Positions 8,267 through 16,132 of a DNA stretch of 64,000 bases are shown here, in pieces. Position 1 is the first letter of the stretch, and each line of letters opens with the position of its first letter. The stretch lies in assembly GCF_040683095.1 (NCBI RefSeq), contig NZ_JBFBCI010000021.1, positions 55,575 through 119,574 on the forward strand, in the 5' to 3' direction. Source of the DNA: Sphaerisporangium sp040683095. GTDB lineage: Bacteria > Actinomycetota > Actinomycetes > Streptosporangiales > Streptosporangiaceae. Both the position numbers and the translations under genes were made by a program. Below the pieces are notes generated by a model. That model did not search any database. It saw nothing but the letters and a program-made list of their open reading frames with translations, and was not told the origin of the DNA.

Positions 8267-8541
8267 GCCTCGTCCCCAGGCGTCAGACGTAGGGGTTGTT
8301 CGATGTGGATGGCCTGACTTGTTTCTGTCGGGCCTCGACCTCGCGCCACCGCCGGGCCGGGCGGTGGCGCGGTGCCGGGGAGAGCATCGCGAGCGCGGCT
8401 TGACATGGGCTTGCCGCCGATGGCGGTGTGCGGGGGCCATCGGCGGGGACGGGAGGTCGTCGCGGGCGGGCGCGTCAGGGGGACGGACGTTCGCCGGGCG
8501 GGCGCGTCAAGGACATGTCAAGCCGCGGGCCGGATACTCCT

Positions 8542-8574
8542 GATCGGCGAGGCGTGGTTCGGCGAGGACGTCCT
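8542..8574 (+). pseudogene. SnoaL-like gene fragment (left piece)
   Basis: These 33 bases encode IGEAWFGEDVL and differ at only two positions from bases 7009-7041 in the SDR-SnoaL gene. The similarity stops abruptly on both sides. The missing continuation of the same sequence appears at 10028-10076. It is too short to function. Confidence 0.6.
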
Positions 8575-8635
8575 ACGCGCTGCCGGCAGCGCCCGGCAAA
8601 CGTGAATACCCCCGCTGGCCGGGCTTCGCCGCGCG

Positions 8636-8737
8636 CTACGGATTCGACCCCCAGGACACCGTGCAGTGCAGCGCCGGGTGGCCGTCCAGGCGGATCGCCT
8701 CCACCCGATGCCCGGCGCTCCCCACCCATCGCGTCAT
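8636..8737 (-). pseudogene. Truncated small hypothetical gene
   Basis: The 33-residue reading frame begins MTRWVGSAGHRVEAIRLDGH. It resembles the start of common actinobacterial proteins of about 65-70 residues beginning with a WVGPEGYRVE-like motif. It loses that register after residue 25 and stops at 8636. I recall the family from its N-terminal pattern only and do not know a function. Confidence 0.4.
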
Positions 8738-8810
8738 GGCGGCAGGATAAGAAACCGCGCGCCAAGGAGAAGCGGGTCTTGACGGCGTGCGACCCGTAGG
8801 TATCTTTCGA

Positions 8811-8827
8811 TTAGGAAACTTTCCTAA
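8811..8827. promoter_or_regulatory. Perfect palindrome TTAGGAAA-C-TTTCCTAA
   Basis: Eight-base arms flank a single central C, 55 bases before the first secreted-protein gene. AGGAAA...TTTCCT palindromes are known operators upstream of secreted polysaccharide-degrading enzymes in actinomycetes; ROK-family regulators of the CsnR type are an example, recalled and not checked. A weaker relative, AGGAAAGCTTCCT, lies before the chitinase gene at 46701-46713. It probably controls the two small secreted proteins. Confidence 0.65.
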
Positions 8828-8881
8828 GAAAACGGCCGGTCGGCGCCTCCGGTCCCCCTTCTCCGCCGGAGGAAAGCACAC

Positions 8882-9181
8882 GTGAAATCCAGGAAGTGGG
8901 CGGCCGCCCTCTCCTTCGGCGCGCTACTCGCCGTCGCCCTGCCGGGCGGCACGGCCTACGCGCTCCCCGCCGACTGCACCACCTGGGTGTCGAACGGATA
9001 CGTCTCCAGCCTCTGCACGAGCGGCACCGGGGAACACCAGGTCTACCTGGTCGCCCGCCATGTGAACCCGCAGGTCGGCGTCATCACCACCGAGGGGCCG
9101 TGGGTCCCGGTGGGCTCGGTGTCGACGGCCCGCATCCCGGCGACGGGAAGTCTGCAGAACTACTGGGTCAACAAACGCTGA
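8882..9181 (+). CDS. Small secreted protein, paralogue A
   Basis: This 99-residue protein starts at GTG 8882 after a CCGGAGGAAAG ribosome-binding site. Residues 1-27 are a Sec signal peptide: KSRK, a hydrophobic AALSFGALLAVALPGG core and an AYA-L cleavage motif. The mature part of about 72 residues has two cysteines spaced C-x12-C (DC...LC), then VNPQVG, PWVPVGSVSTARIP and a basic C-terminus. It is clearly paralogous to the next gene. The mature domain is not recognised. A disulfide-stabilised beta-rich extracellular protein is likely. Confidence 0.8.
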   Translation: MKSRKWAAALSFGALLAVALPGGTAYALPADCTTWVSNGYVSSLCTSGTGEHQVYLVARHVNPQVGVITTEGPWVPVGSVSTARIPATGSLQNYWVNKR

Positions 9182-9255
9182 CCCGCGGCCACACCACCTC
9201 CCGCGGGTCCGGCCCGCGGGAGGCACCGGCAACTACCCACATAAAGGAGCGGATC

Positions 9256-9573
9256 GTGAATACCAAGAAGTGCGCCTCCCTCGTCGGCGCGGCGCTCGTC
9301 TCCGCCGCGATCGTCGCCGGCACGGCCACGCCCGCGCAGGCCATCCCCGACACCTGCTCGACGAGCTTCTCCGCAGACGGCTACCTCAGCAGTTACTGCG
9401 CGACCGGCACGGGCTACCACGCGATCTACGTGGTGTACCGGTTCGTCAACCCGCAGCTGGGTGGCTACACCGAATCGGCCTGGGGGCCCTGGGTCGCCGC
9501 CGGCTCCACCTCGAGCGTCCGTGTGCCCGGCGGCGCGAGCATCCTCAGCAGCTCCGTCCAAAAGCGCGACTGA
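9256..9573 (+). CDS. Small secreted protein, paralogue B
   Basis: This 105-residue protein starts at GTG 9256, six bases after AAGGAG. A signal peptide (NTKKCASLVGAALVSAAIVAG, with ATPAQA at the cleavage site) is followed by a mature domain that mirrors paralogue A. The shared features are two cysteines (C-x13-C), GYLSSYCATGTGYH against GYVSSLCTSGTGEH, VNPQLGG against VNPQVGV, and GPWVAAGSTSSVRVP against GPWVPVGSVSTARIP. The genes are 74 bases apart on the same strand, so they are a tandem duplication and probably one transcript under the palindrome at 8811. Function unknown. Confidence 0.8.
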   Translation: MNTKKCASLVGAALVSAAIVAGTATPAQAIPDTCSTSFSADGYLSSYCATGTGYHAIYVVYRFVNPQLGGYTESAWGPWVAAGSTSSVRVPGGASILSSSVQKRD

Positions 9574-9596
9574 GCCGTCCCGCGAGCACTTCCTGA

Positions 9597-9779
9597 TCAA
9601 GGGAACCGACGTCCTCCTTCCGGATCAGGAGGCGGGCGACGCGCGCCCGGCCGTGACCAGATGACGGGGAGCAGGGCCCGGCCGGTGAGCTCGGCCGCCG
9701 CGGTCCCGGCGTCCTCAGACTCCACCGGCCGGGCCCCGGTGTTGTTGTAGAACACCACCAGCCGGGACCGCTTCGGCCT
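9597..9779 (-). pseudogene. C-terminal gene fragment of unknown family
   Basis: A minus-strand frame without a start reads SRLVVFYNNTGARPVESED and continues with AAELTGRALLPVIW before a stop at 9597. The even amino-acid composition and the VVFYNNTGARP segment look like the last 60 residues of a real protein. It is cut on the 5' side at about 9779, where a plus-strand fragment begins. Family not identified. Confidence 0.35.
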
Positions 9780-9785
9780 AGCCGC

Positions 9786-9947
9786 GCCCCGGAGGTCGAA
9801 GCGCTGGATCCGGCCGAACCGCGCCGCCTGGTGCTGGACGCCGTCGACCCCTACCTCGACCGGCCCGTGTTGGCCGCCGTGCTCGCCGAGGAGGAGCGGC
9901 AGCGCCAGGCGACGCGCACCTTTCTGGGACGCCGGCCAAGACAGTAG
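9786..9947 (+). pseudogene. 3' gene fragment of unknown family
   Basis: The frame reads EVEALDPAEPRRLVLDAVDP, then YLDRPVLAAVLAEEERQRQ, and ends at TAG 9945-9947. It has no start codon in this frame and abuts the minus-strand fragment at 9779. Its codon bias is that of a normal gene of this genome, so it is the 3' remnant of a lost coding sequence. Not recognised. Confidence 0.4.
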
Positions 9948-10027
9948 GGTGCGAGCCTGCGGGCCAAGCCTTGTCCGTGGACGCGGTCAACACGGGCCGA
10001 CGTTCACCTTGTACGGCTCGATCCGTT

Positions 10028-10076
10028 CCTCGGCACGCTGCTCCAACTCGGCGCGGTGACCCTCCCCGTCCGGTGA
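10028..10076 (+). pseudogene. SnoaL-like gene fragment (right piece)
   Basis: The sequence encodes GTLLQLGAVTLPVR and a stop, matching the last 14 codons of the SDR-SnoaL gene (GMLLQLGAVSLPSR). It starts at the base triplet CCT, exactly where the left piece at 8542-8574 stops (also CCT). Together they reconstitute the end of one SnoaL gene with 1.45 kb of unrelated DNA between. Confidence 0.6.
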
Positions 10077-10120
10077 ACGCGCTCACCGACACCCCGGCAG
10101 GCCTTGAGGTCGTGAGGAGC

Positions 10121-11833
10121 TCAGGCGGGGTAGCGGCGGGGGGTGTAGACGGTGGGGTGGCCGTTTCTCGTGGTGTGGCGGGTGGTGGAGGAGCCGATCA
10201 GGAGCAGGCAGCGCATGTCGATCTCCGCCGCGTCCAGCTTGTCCAGGGTCGTGACGCGGACGGACTCGGACGGGCCGCCGACGTCCCGTCCGATGACGAC
10301 GGGCGTGTCCGGCGCGCGGTGCTCCAGGAGCAGGTCGCGCGCCGCCTCGACCTGCCATCGGCGTGCGCGGGACGCCGGGTTGTAGATCGCGAGGACCAGG
10401 TCGGCCCGCGCGGCGGCCGTGACACGGGCGGCGATGATGTCCCACGACTTAAGCCGGTCGGACAGGGAGATCACGCAGTAGTCGTGGCCGAGAGGCGCGC
10501 CGGCCCGCGCCGCGACCGCCTGCGCCGCCGTCACGCCCGGCAGCACGCGCACCGGCACGTGCGCGAACCGCTCCTCGGACGCGACCTCCAGCAGCGCACT
10601 GGCCATCGCGAACACGCCCGGGTCGCCCGACGAGACGACGGCGACCCGCGCGCCCGCGAGGGCCAGTTCCAGCGCGTGCGCCGCCCGCTCGGCCTCGACC
10701 CGGTTGTCGGACGCGTGCCGCCGCTGCCGCGGGTTCGGCGGCACCCTGTCCAGGTAAGGACCGTAACCGACGAGTTCGCCCGCACTCGCCAGCGCGTCCT
10801 GTGCCTCGGGCGTCAGCCAGTACCGTCCCCCCGGCCCCAGGCCGACCACGACGACCTCGCCGAGGCCCTTCCCCTCTCCGGGAACGGGTCCGGGGACAGC
10901 GCCGCGGACAGGGCCAGGGACAGCGCCGGGGACGACGTGCCCTCGGAGCGCCTCGATGTTCCGGCTCGGAGTGTGCGCGGAGACGGGGGCCGGCCCGGAG
11001 GCGGCGGCAACGTCCTCTCCCCGGCTCGCATCGGCGCCGTGACGCGTACCGGGCGCCGCGCGTCGGGGCGTACCCGCGCGGCTGGGGACGATGGCGACCG
11101 AGAAGTACGGGACCTCGCTCGGGTCCACGTCGGCGAGGGGGGCGATCCGCTGGCGGTCGGTGGTGGCCCGCTCGACGTACCACGCCTCGTCCAGGCGGCC
11201 CGCGCTCTCCAGGGCGTCGCGGACGGCGGGGAACGTGCGGCCCAGCTTGAGCACCGCCGCCGAGTCGGCCACGGCCAGCCGCGCCGCCAGCGTCTCCGGC
11301 GCCAGCGTGCCCGGCAGGACGGTGAGCGTCTCCTCGCGCTCCACCAGCGGGCGGCCCAGCATGGCCGACGCCGCGCTCACCGACGTGACCCCCGGCACGA
11401 CCTCGGCCGGGTAGCGGTGCGCCAGCCGCTTGTGGAGGTGCATGTACGAGCCGTAGAACAACGGATCGCCCTCGCACAGGACGACCACGTCGCGCCCGGC
11501 GTCCAGGTGCGCGGACAGGCGGCGGGCGCAGGACTCGTAGAACTCGTCGATCGCGCCCTGGTACCCGCCCGGGTGGTCGGTGGTCTCGGTCGTGACGGGG
11601 TAGATGAGCGCCTCCTCGATCTGCCCCTCGCGCAGGTAGGACGCGGCGACCGTCCGGGCGATGCTGCGCCCGTGCCGCGCGCTGTGGTATGCGATCACAT
11701 CCGCCTCACCGATGAGCCGCGCCGCCTTCACGGTCACCAGCTCAGGATCCCCCGGCCCAAGCCCAACCCCCCGCAACCACCCCCGCCCAGGGCGGTCTTG
11801 TTCGAGGGGGGTGGGGGTGGTGGAGGGGTCCAT
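10121..11833 (-). CDS. cobIJ: CobIJ fusion: precorrin-2 C20- and precorrin-3B C17-methyltransferase
   Basis: One 570-residue protein carries two SAM-dependent tetrapyrrole methylase domains. Residues 15 to about 245 are CobI: GVGLGPGDPELVTVKAARLI, the CEGDPLFYGSYMHL loop and VVPGVTSVSAA. Residues about 325-565 are CobJ: VVVGLGPGGRYWLTPEA, SSGDPGVFAMA and VLPGVTAAQAVAARAGAPLG. A linker of about 70 residues rich in Pro, Gly and Val separates them. The fusion is common in actinobacteria. ATG 11833 is used. A GTG at 11845 overlaps the cobH stop (GTGA) and would add four residues by translational coupling. Last gene of the cbt-cob operon. Confidence 0.93.
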   Translation of the reverse strand: MDPSTTPTPLEQDRPGRGWLRGVGLGPGDPELVTVKAARLIGEADVIAYHSARHGRSIARTVAASYLREGQIEEALIYPVTTETTDHPGGYQGAIDEFYESCARRLSAHLDAGRDVVVLCEGDPLFYGSYMHLHKRLAHRYPAEVVPGVTSVSAASAMLGRPLVEREETLTVLPGTLAPETLAARLAVADSAAVLKLGRTFPAVRDALESAGRLDEAWYVERATTDRQRIAPLADVDPSEVPYFSVAIVPSRAGTPRRAAPGTRHGADASRGEDVAAASGPAPVSAHTPSRNIEALRGHVVPGAVPGPVRGAVPGPVPGEGKGLGEVVVVGLGPGGRYWLTPEAQDALASAGELVGYGPYLDRVPPNPRQRRHASDNRVEAERAAHALELALAGARVAVVSSGDPGVFAMASALLEVASEERFAHVPVRVLPGVTAAQAVAARAGAPLGHDYCVISLSDRLKSWDIIAARVTAAARADLVLAIYNPASRARRWQVEAARDLLLEHRAPDTPVVIGRDVGGPSESVRVTTLDKLDAAEIDMRCLLLIGSSTTRHTTRNGHPTVYTPRRYPA

Positions 11834-11841
11834 GGTGTTGT

Positions 11842-12489
11842 TCACTCTTTCTCGCTCGCGATGGCGTTGACGGCCGCCGCCGCCAGTGCGCTTCCGCCCC
11901 GGCGGCCGTGCACCACCAGGTACGGCAGGCCGTCGCCGTTGCCGGCCAGGGCCTGCTTGGACTCGGCCGCGCCGATGAAGCCCACCGGCACGCCGAGCAC
12001 GGCGGCGGGCCGTCCCACGCCTTCTCTCACCAGCTCCAGCAGGCGGAACAGCGCCGTGGGGGCGTTGCCGACGGCGACGACGGAGCCGTCCAGGCGGTCG
12101 CGCCACAGCTCCAGTGCGGCGGCGCTGCGGGTGGTGCCGAGCCGGCGCGCCAGGTCCGGCACCCGGGGATCGCCCAGCATGCACAGCACCTCGTTGGCGG
12201 CGGGCAGGCGGGCCCGGGTCACGCCCGAGGCGACCATCGTGGCGTCGCACAGGATGGGCGCCCCGGCCAGCAGCGCGGCCCGCGCGGCGGCGACCACTCC
12301 TGGGGACCAGGCGAGGTCCGCGACGAGGTCCACCATGCCGCAGGCGTGGATCATCCGTACGGCCACCCGGGCGAGGTCGTCGGGCATGCCGGCGAGGTCG
12401 GCCTCGGCGCGGATGGTCGCGAACGAACGCCGGTAGATCTCCGCGCCGTCCCGGACGTAGTCGTCCACGGCCTGCCCCTCGCCGCTCAT
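11842..12489 (-). CDS. cobH: Precorrin-8X methylmutase CobH
   Basis: CobH moves the C-11 methyl group to C-12, giving hydrogenobyrinic acid. The 215-residue product has the family segments ADLAGMPDDLARVAVRMIHAC (partial), GAPILCDATMVASGVTR and VGNAPTALFRLLELV. It then has PVGFIGAAESKQAL and LVVHGRRGGSA near the C-terminus. The expected active-site histidine lies in RMIHACG. Length is standard. The ATG overlaps the cobM stop by four bases (ATGA), showing translational coupling. Confidence 0.93.
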   Translation of the reverse strand: MSGEGQAVDDYVRDGAEIYRRSFATIRAEADLAGMPDDLARVAVRMIHACGMVDLVADLAWSPGVVAAARAALLAGAPILCDATMVASGVTRARLPAANEVLCMLGDPRVPDLARRLGTTRSAAALELWRDRLDGSVVAVGNAPTALFRLLELVREGVGRPAAVLGVPVGFIGAAESKQALAGNGDGLPYLVVHGRRGGSALAAAAVNAIASEKE

Positions 12490-13232
12490 ATCGCGCGGTC
12501 GCGGGTGGCGGAGTACAGGTGGCTGTCGGTGAACTCCGACGCCGTGAGCACGCCACCGACGATGATCACGGCGGTGCGCCGCACCCCGGCGGCTTTCACC
12601 TGGGCGGCGATGTCGGCGAGCGTGCCGCGCAGGATCACCTCGTCGTCGCGGCCGGCGCGGGCGACGACGGCCACCGGGCAGTCGGCTCCGTAGTTCGGTG
12701 TCAGTTCCTCCACCACGGCGTCGATGCGCTGGACGGCAAGGTGGAGGACCATCGTCGAACGGCTCCGCCCGAGCGTGCGCAGGTCCTCGCCCGGCGGCAT
12801 CGGCGTCGCGCGGGCCGAGATCCGGGTCAGCACCACCGTCTGGCCCACCCCGGGCACGGTCAGCTCACGCCCCAGCGAGGCGGCCGCCGCCGCGAACGCG
12901 GGGACGCCCGGCGTCACGTCGTACGGAACCCCGGCGGCGTCCAGCCTGCGCATCTGCTCGGCCATCGCGCTGTAGATCGACGGGTCGCCGGAGTGCAGGC
13001 GCGCGACGTCGAGGCCCCGCGCGTGGGCGGCCACCATCTCGGCGACGATCTCGTCGAGGTTCAACTCGGCGGTGTCCACGAGCCTGGCCCCCTCCGGCGC
13101 GTGGCCGAGCAGTTCCTTGGGCACGAGCGACCCCGCGTACAGGCACACCGGCGATGCGGCGATCAGGTCGCGCCCGCGCACGGTGATGAGATCGGCCGCC
13201 CCGGGGCCCGCCCCGATGAAGTGCACGGTCAC
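12486..13232 (-). CDS. cobM: Precorrin-4 C11-methyltransferase CobM
   Basis: CobM is a SAM-dependent methylase that acts on precorrin-4. The 248-residue protein starts with TVHFIGAGPGAADLITVRG and has VCLYAGSLVPKELL. It also carries the RLHSGDPSIYSAMAEQM loop and VTPGVPAFAAAAASLGRELT, all diagnostic of CobM/CbiF. Length matches the family. It is 51 bases downstream of cobL and overlaps cobH. Confidence 0.93.
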   Translation of the reverse strand: MTVHFIGAGPGAADLITVRGRDLIAASPVCLYAGSLVPKELLGHAPEGARLVDTAELNLDEIVAEMVAAHARGLDVARLHSGDPSIYSAMAEQMRRLDAAGVPYDVTPGVPAFAAAAASLGRELTVPGVGQTVVLTRISARATPMPPGEDLRTLGRSRSTMVLHLAVQRIDAVVEELTPNYGADCPVAVVARAGRDDEVILRGTLADIAAQVKAAGVRRTAVIIVGGVLTASEFTDSHLYSATRDRAI

Positions 13233-13283
13233 GACTGACTTCTCCTTGCTCTCATCCGGCGCCCTTGTGCGGCGCGGAGGTGG

Positions 13284-14489
13284 TCACGGGCGTACCGCCG
13301 TCCAGATGGTCACCGGCATCGCGGGGCGCCAGGCGGTGAAGCCGCCGACCGGGCCCGCGCGGTGGACGGACAGGCGCAGCAGGTCGCCGCCGTGCCGGGC
13401 GTGCCAGGCGGCGAGGACGGCCTCGGACTCGACCGTCACCGCGTTGACGACCAGCCGCCCGCCGCTGCCCAGCACGTCCCAGCACGTCTCGAGGACGCCC
13501 GGCACGGTGCCGCCGCCGCCGACGAACACCGCGTCCGGCGTCTCCAGCCCCGCGAGGGCCTCGGGGGCCGCGCCGGTCACGACCCGCAGGGTGGGCACGC
13601 CGAGCGTGTCCGCGTTCCGTGTGATCCGCGCGGCGCGGTCGGGGCGGGCCTCCACGGCGATGGCGCGGCACGCGGGATGGACCCGCATCCACTCGATGGC
13701 GACGCTGCCCGCGCCCGCGCCCACGTCCCAGAGCACCTGTCCCGGCAGCGGGGCGAGCCGGGACAGCGTCACCGCGCGCACCTCGCGCTTGGTGAGCTGC
13801 CCGTCGTGCTCGAACGCCTCGTCCGGCAGGCCCGGAACGCCCGGGATCGGAGTCACGTCCGGGTCGGCGCGGCACTCCAGGGCCACGACGTTGAGCGGGT
13901 CCACGACGGCGTCCCACTTCCCGGCCGTCCCGGTGACCACGCGCTCCGCGGGACCGCCGAGCCGTTCGAGGACGGTCATCGCGCTCGCGCCGTACCCCTG
14001 GGCCGTCACGAGCCGGGCGACCTGGGCCGGGGAGTCCGCGCCCGCGCTCAGCACGAGCACGCGGGCCGCCGGGTACAGCACCCGGCTCACCAGCGCGACC
14101 GGACGCCCGACCAGGCTCACCACGCGCGTGTCCTCGACCGGCCATCCCATGCGGGCGCAGGCCAGCGACACCGACGACGGATGCGGCAGCACGCGCACGC
14201 GCTCGGGGCCGAGCATCCGCGCCAGCGTGGTCCCGACCCCGTGCAGCATGGGATCGCCGCTGGCCAGCACGCACACGGCGCGGTCCTCGCGCTCGGCCAG
14301 CAGGCGGCGGACGGCGGGGAGCATCGGCGAGGGCCAGACGACCCGCTCGGCTCCGGTGTCCGGTACCAGCGCGAGCTGCCGGGCGCTTCCCATGAGCACC
14401 TCGCACCGCTGGATCTCCCGGCGCGCGGGATCGGGCAGCCCGTCCCAGCCGTCCGCGCCGATCCCGACCACGACCACCGGGCTGCTCAT
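13284..14489 (-). CDS. cobL: Precorrin-6Y C5,15-methyltransferase (decarboxylating) CobL
   Basis: CobL is a bifunctional 401-residue protein. The N-terminal half (CbiE-like) has VVVVGIGADGWDGL, VLASGDPMLHGVG and VLPHPSSVSLACARMGWP. The C-terminal half (CbiT-like) has LTKREVRAVTLSRLAPLPG, the SAM-binding LWDVGAGAGSVAIEW, and FVGGGGT followed by VNAVTVESEAVL. It catalyses two methylations and a decarboxylation. The start (ATG 14489) overlaps the cobB stop by four bases. Confidence 0.93.
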   Translation of the reverse strand: MSSPVVVVGIGADGWDGLPDPARREIQRCEVLMGSARQLALVPDTGAERVVWPSPMLPAVRRLLAEREDRAVCVLASGDPMLHGVGTTLARMLGPERVRVLPHPSSVSLACARMGWPVEDTRVVSLVGRPVALVSRVLYPAARVLVLSAGADSPAQVARLVTAQGYGASAMTVLERLGGPAERVVTGTAGKWDAVVDPLNVVALECRADPDVTPIPGVPGLPDEAFEHDGQLTKREVRAVTLSRLAPLPGQVLWDVGAGAGSVAIEWMRVHPACRAIAVEARPDRAARITRNADTLGVPTLRVVTGAAPEALAGLETPDAVFVGGGGTVPGVLETCWDVLGSGGRLVVNAVTVESEAVLAAWHARHGGDLLRLSVHRAGPVGGFTAWRPAMPVTIWTAVRP

Positions 14490-16099
14490 GCCGTCCCGCT
14501 CGCCGCGGAAGGGGCGTCGCCGGCCGCGGGGTCGTTCCGCACCGCCGAGCCGGTGCCCGCCGCGGAGGCGTTCTTCCCCGCCGAGCCGCTGCCGGCCACC
14601 GGGGCGTTCCGTGCGGCGCTCTCCACCAGCCGCGTCGCCAGGTACGGGCTGCCCGCCCAGTGCAGGTGCAGGTAGGACGCGGCCAGGCGCGGCCCGCCGA
14701 ATCCGTCCGCGCCGCCCCGCCACCGGTAGAGCGGCACGTCGCCGGACGGCGGGGTGACGCGCGTGCGGTGGAACTCGTGCCCGTGGTACCGCTCGCCCTC
14801 GCGGGTCAGCACCGAGTCGCGCACGGAGACGGCGTCGCGGTAGCCGAGCGTCAGCCCGCCGGTCATGGCCGCGGTCGCGTCGACGACGCCGCACATGGGA
14901 CGCCCGTCCAGCTCACGGCAGAGGTACAGCAGGCCCGCGCATTCGGCGGCGATGGGCCCGCCGAACGCGGCCACCGCGCGGCGCAGCGGCTCGTTGGCCG
15001 ACAGTTCGCCCGCGTACACCTCGGGGAAGCCTCCGGGCAGGACGAGCGCACCGGTTCCCTCGGGAAGCCGTTCGTCGGTGAGCGGGTCGAAGACGGCGAC
15101 GGTCGCGCCCGCGGCGGCGATCAGCTCGGCCTGCTCGGCGTACCCGAACGTGAACGCCTTCCCCCCGGCCACCGCGACCACGACCTCGCGCGCCGGCCCA
15201 CCACCGGCCACGTCCTCGAGTGCCGGCCCTCCACCGGCCACATCCTCGCGCCGCGCGGAGCGCACGGCCGCCTCGGGATCCCAGGCGGGGCCGGGCAGTC
15301 CGGGCGCGCTTTCGGCGAGACGGACGAGACCTTCCAGATCGCACGTGCCCGCGACCAGCTCACCCACCTCGTCGACCGCGCGCACGGCCTCGGCGCTGCG
15401 CTCGGCGGGCGGCACCAGGCCCAGGTGGCGCGACGGCGTGGCGGCGATGCCGGTGCGCGGGATCGCGCCGAACACCGTGATGCCGGTCTCGGCCAGCGCG
15501 TCCCGGCAGATCTCCGAGTGACGCGGCGAGCCGACGTTGTTGAGGATCACCCCGCCGATCCGGACGCCGGTGTCGTAGGACATGAAGCCGTGGACCAGCG
15601 CGGCGACGGACCTGGCCTGTCCCGCGACGTCCACGACGAGGACGACCGGCGCGTCCAGCAGCTTGGCGACGTGCGCGGTGGAGGCGAAGTCCGCGCCGGT
15701 CCTTCCCGCGCCGCCGGTGGACGTACCGGCGACGCCGATGGGGAAGGACGCGCCGTCGAACAGGCCCATCACGCCCTCGATGACGGCGATGCCCGCCCCC
15801 GCCGCGCCGTGCAGGAAGAGCGGGACGATCAGCTCCTCGCCGACCAGCCACGGGTCGAGGTTGCGCCCGCGGCGGCCGGAGGCGAGCGCGTGGTAGCCGG
15901 GATCGATGTAGTCGGGGCCGACCTTGTGCGGCGAGACCACCGTCCCCTTGGCGGTGAGCGCGGCCATCAGCCCGGTGGCCACCGTCGTCTTGCCCGCTCC
16001 CGAGGAGGGCGCGGCGATCACCAGGCGCGGCACCTCAGCCACGGGCCGCACCCCCCGCACTCCGTCCCCCGCCACGACCCGCACGCTCACGCCCGCCAT
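14486..16099 (-). CDS. cobB: Hydrogenobyrinic acid a,c-diamide synthase CobB (CbiA family)
   Basis: CobB amidates the a- and c-acetate side chains with glutamine and ATP. The N-terminal P-loop is APSSGAGKTTVATGLMAAL, followed by KVGPDYIDPGYH and EGVMGLFDG. The C-terminal glutamine amidotransferase part has LPGGFPEVYAGELSAN and AECAGLLYLC with the nucleophile Cys, ending in SYLHLHWAG. Two insertions are unusual: a 10-residue direct repeat EDVAGGGPA(L/R) at DNA 15192-15248, and a low-complexity Ala/Ser/Gly tail of about 40 residues. ATG 16099 is used. GTG 16033, just before PRLVIAAPSSG, fits family length better and is a real alternative. Confidence 0.92.
   Translation of the reverse strand: MAGVSVRVVAGDGVRGVRPVAEVPRLVIAAPSSGAGKTTVATGLMAALTAKGTVVSPHKVGPDYIDPGYHALASGRRGRNLDPWLVGEELIVPLFLHGAAGAGIAVIEGVMGLFDGASFPIGVAGTSTGGAGRTGADFASTAHVAKLLDAPVVLVVDVAGQARSVAALVHGFMSYDTGVRIGGVILNNVGSPRHSEICRDALAETGITVFGAIPRTGIAATPSRHLGLVPPAERSAEAVRAVDEVGELVAGTCDLEGLVRLAESAPGLPGPAWDPEAAVRSARREDVAGGGPALEDVAGGGPAREVVVAVAGGKAFTFGYAEQAELIAAAGATVAVFDPLTDERLPEGTGALVLPGGFPEVYAGELSANEPLRRAVAAFGGPIAAECAGLLYLCRELDGRPMCGVVDATAAMTGGLTLGYRDAVSVRDSVLTREGERYHGHEFHRTRVTPPSGDVPLYRWRGGADGFGGPRLAASYLHLHWAGSPYLATRLVESAARNAPVAGSGSAGKNASAAGTGSAVRNDPAAGDAPSAASGTA
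15192..15248. repeat. 30-base direct repeat inside cobB
   Basis: Two copies of a 27-base core at 15192-15218 and 15222-15248 (30-base period) differ at two positions. They encode the duplicated EDVAGGGPA linker between the ATPase and amidotransferase halves. It is a recent in-frame slip in a non-essential linker. Confidence 0.75.
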
Positions 16100-16132
16100 G
16101 CCGTTCGCCGCGGTGTGGCGGGCCGGCCGGGG

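Larger units (their letters stand above)
8267..8810. other. 544-base intergenic stretch with repeats and gene remnants
   Basis: No intact gene is visible. It contains a 10-base inverted repeat CCGCCGATGG (8414-8423 and 8437-8446), a 15-base direct repeat CGGGCGGGCGCGTCA (about 8463 and 8495), a 33-base copy of the SnoaL 3' region (8542-8574) and a broken small gene on the minus strand (8636-8737). This looks like eroded DNA rather than a regulatory leader. Confidence 0.6.
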
